Shown in pieces: positions 62,591 through 64,000 of a DNA stretch of 64,000 nt. Position numbers and translations under genes: made by a program. The notes under the pieces were generated by a model, which was not told the origin of the DNA, made no database searches, and saw only the letters and a program-made list of their open reading frames with translations. The DNA is from Bdellovibrionota bacterium (GTDB lineage: Bacteria > Bdellovibrionota > Bdellovibrionia > Bdellovibrionales > Bdellovibrionaceae), in the NCBI GenBank assembly GCA_963170155.1, contig CAUJGP010000003.1, positions 1 through 64,000 of the forward strand. The letters run 5' to 3'. How positions within the stretch are numbered: the first letter of the stretch is position 1; every line of letters starts with the position of its first letter.

Positions 62591-64000
62591 ATGCACTTGG
62601 GTTGGTCCTTTTGGGAGATATTTATTGAGGGGCGACAAGTGGCTTTTGTGGCTTTTTTGGTCGGTGGATGCTTTTTTAATAGCATAGCCCTTAATGCAAA
62701 AAATTCAAATTTGGCTTTTATTGAGAATAATGTCGATAATAATCATAGCAGCTTCTTTCGTCCTATTAAGAACCAGACCAAAAACCTCATGGTAAGAGGT
62801 TACTTGGGTATGCAATCAGTTCATCATTTCAATGAACACTTTGCCCAGCCAGAAGCGCGCTCTATTCATTATGTGGAAGGACGATTAACTCGTCCTGTTC
62901 AGGAGAATTCATTAGAGTGGGGAATGGATTTGCAAGGCCACTTTGGGATGGCTCAAAGCTGGTTGAATAGTTATTCTGTGAATGAACTTTTTATCCAATG
63001 GACTCATCCTGGTTTTAGCTCAGAAAAGAGCGAAAGAGCCGTTTTTTTTATGGGGAGGCGTCAATCCTCTTGGAGCTACTTGGATGAAAAATGGAAAATC
63101 GGCGCTTTTCAACCCCTTAATAAAGTAGATCCGTTTAATGTATCATCACAGGGATTGACGGGAGCCTTTGTGAATTGGCAAGAATCCTCTTGGAGCCTCG
63201 AGTTTTTTGCGACGCCTTTCTTTTTGCCAGATCAGGGGGCCCCTATTGAAATTACTCATGGGCGTTTTATTAGAAAAAATCCATGGGTTTACTATCCGCC
63301 TTCAGAAAAAAAAATAAACGGAGTCTTAACTCCTATTGCTTATACGTTGGATCAGCCTACGGATTGGGAAATTGTCTCTCATGCTGGAGTGGGTTTGAAA
63401 GCTCAGTGGGGCTCGGAGAAGGGCGATGGATTTTTAGGAAGAGTGGCTTGGGCTCGAAAACCTATGAATCAAATGCTCTTGGGACTCAATGGCTTTTTGG
63501 TTCTGCAGGAGGAAGCTATTGAGCACCAAGAGAGCCAAGTGCAGGTTCAGCTTCGTCCAGAAGTTGGATATCATGATTTGAAGTCGATAGATTTGATTTT
63601 TAGAAAAGACATTTGGTTTTTCGCTTTTAGTTTTTTGGAGGATCTTCCGGATAAAAATGAATTTGCTTACCCATGGACTTACCAACGCCCTCAAGCAGCT
63701 GTATGGAAAGGGATCAGCTTTGGATATACTGTTGGAGAAAGGCATTATTTCGGAGGCGACTATCTTCAGCGCCAGGGAGGAGATGGCGAAGTTTATGGGC
63801 CGGAAAAGGACCTTGTAGAAGATTATATTCCAGAGCGTTACGCTTTTGCAGATCTTGTTAAGATGGAATACCGCTTTCAAAAAAACATTCGTTCCTCTTT
63901 GGGGTTTGAAGGCATTGGAGAATGGAAAAAAGAACTTCGTGAAAATAGTGAGTGGCTCACGATAAAAAATGCTTTGTTAATAGGAAAATCTTGGAAAGCC
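62591..64000 (+). CDS. Large outer-membrane barrel-like protein, cut by window edge
   Basis: The ATG at 62591 follows AGGGGGTGG and an in-frame TAA. A signal peptide lies at residues about 16-36 (QVAFVAFLVGGCFFNSIALNA). The frame is open for 470 codons to the last base. The sequence has repeating aromatic-rich amphipathic strands (LEWGMDLQGHFGMAQSW, AVFFMGRRQSSWSYL, WSLEFFATPFFLP) typical of an outer-membrane barrel. The C-terminus is outside, so neither length nor terminal Phe can be seen. Family unknown. Confidence 0.8.
   Translation, partial: MHLGWSFWEIFIEGRQVAFVAFLVGGCFFNSIALNAKNSNLAFIENNVDNNHSSFFRPIKNQTKNLMVRGYLGMQSVHHFNEHFAQPEARSIHYVEGRLTRPVQENSLEWGMDLQGHFGMAQSWLNSYSVNELFIQWTHPGFSSEKSERAVFFMGRRQSSWSYLDEKWKIGAFQPLNKVDPFNVSSQGLTGAFVNWQESSWSLEFFATPFFLPDQGAPIEITHGRFIRKNPWVYYPPSEKKINGVLTPIAYTLDQPTDWEIVSHAGVGLKAQWGSEKGDGFLGRVAWARKPMNQMLLGLNGFLVLQEEAIEHQESQVQVQLRPEVGYHDLKSIDLIFRKDIWFFAFSFLEDLPDKNEFAYPWTYQRPQAAVWKGISFGYTVGERHYFGGDYLQRQGGDGEVYGPEKDLVEDYIPERYAFADLVKMEYRFQKNIRSSLGFEGIGEWKKELRENSEWLTIKNALLIGKSWKA

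Noticed and set aside
63434-63880. Minus-strand frame of 148 codons near the right edge
   Set aside because: It overlaps the long plus-strand barrel gene that is open to the window end and has signal peptide and ribosome binding site.

Overview
The window is a low-GC (about 40 percent) Gram-negative chromosome segment. It most resembles the Bdellovibrionota/Oligoflexia or a related deltaproteobacterial lineage. The reasons are a KH-RimM-TrmD-SpoU-like methyltransferase-RplS-RnhB-YraN ribosome/RNA block, many secreted or outer-membrane beta-barrel proteins, an NtrY/NtrX pair, an isolated CpaF-type secretion ATPase, PilZ proteins, Kdo and heptose transferases, and a VKOR-DsbA fusion. This placement is inferred from gene content, not from a search. 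GTG and TTG starts are common, and many starts given here were chosen because a strong GGAGG-like site lies 4-9 bases upstream. I see no rRNA, tRNA or CRISPR array.

Layout. 1-740: the 3' end of an IS3-family transposase and the element's right terminus, then a small minus-strand operon (80-aa protein plus XRE-type regulator) behind a 31-bp palindrome. 823-5701: a secreted HEVGH metalloprotease, a small operon ending in an orphan CpaF-like ATPase, and a membrane histidine kinase. 5875-13849: translation and RNA genes (prfC, ffh, rpsP, khpA, rimM, trmD, a second methyltransferase, rplS, rnhB, yraN). 13920-18959: poorly known proteins, including a ClpA/ClpB-like AAA+ protein with an N-terminal hydrophobic leader and a CUB domain between its two ATPase modules. 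19005-21235: riboflavin genes ribE-ribB(X)-ribH. 21288-27511: NtrY/NtrX, proS, pyrF. 27844-34000: small secreted proteins, folA-thyA, VKOR-DsbA, and a ChaN-like protein. 34368-41965: an AceE-like E1 enzyme, an O-methyltransferase, an OmpA-like protein, purA, and a putative reductase. 42125-46654: a beta-barrel protein with thrombospondin type 3 repeats, leucyl aminopeptidase, and two GYF/PilZ proteins. 46819-53138: an ABC exporter cluster (ATPase, two FtsX-like permeases, a LolA-like periplasmic protein, an outer-membrane barrel). 53324-64000: a chemoreceptor, a cytochrome c-barrel fusion, a hybrid kinase, Kdo transferase, a heptosyltransferase, and a barrel protein running off the right edge.

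How the genes work together. The ribosome block covers SRP targeting, ribosomal proteins S16 and L19, 16S maturation (RimM) and tRNA methylation (TrmD). The rib genes make riboflavin, but the GTP cyclohydrolase II half of RibB has lost its zinc cysteines, so that step must be encoded elsewhere. The 46819-53138 cluster looks like a dedicated lipid or lipoprotein export route. The right end is an envelope region.

The strongest candidate for something undescribed is the AAA+/CUB protein at 15607-17871. Its first ATPase module is degenerate, its second keeps most ATPase motifs, and the CUB domain retains calcium-site acidic residues. Further anomalies: rimM has no standard start codon; a hybrid kinase apparently starts at CTG and has a Glu in place of a receiver Asp; an NtrX homologue has an altered GAFTGA motif; TrmD has an Ala in the GRYEG motif.
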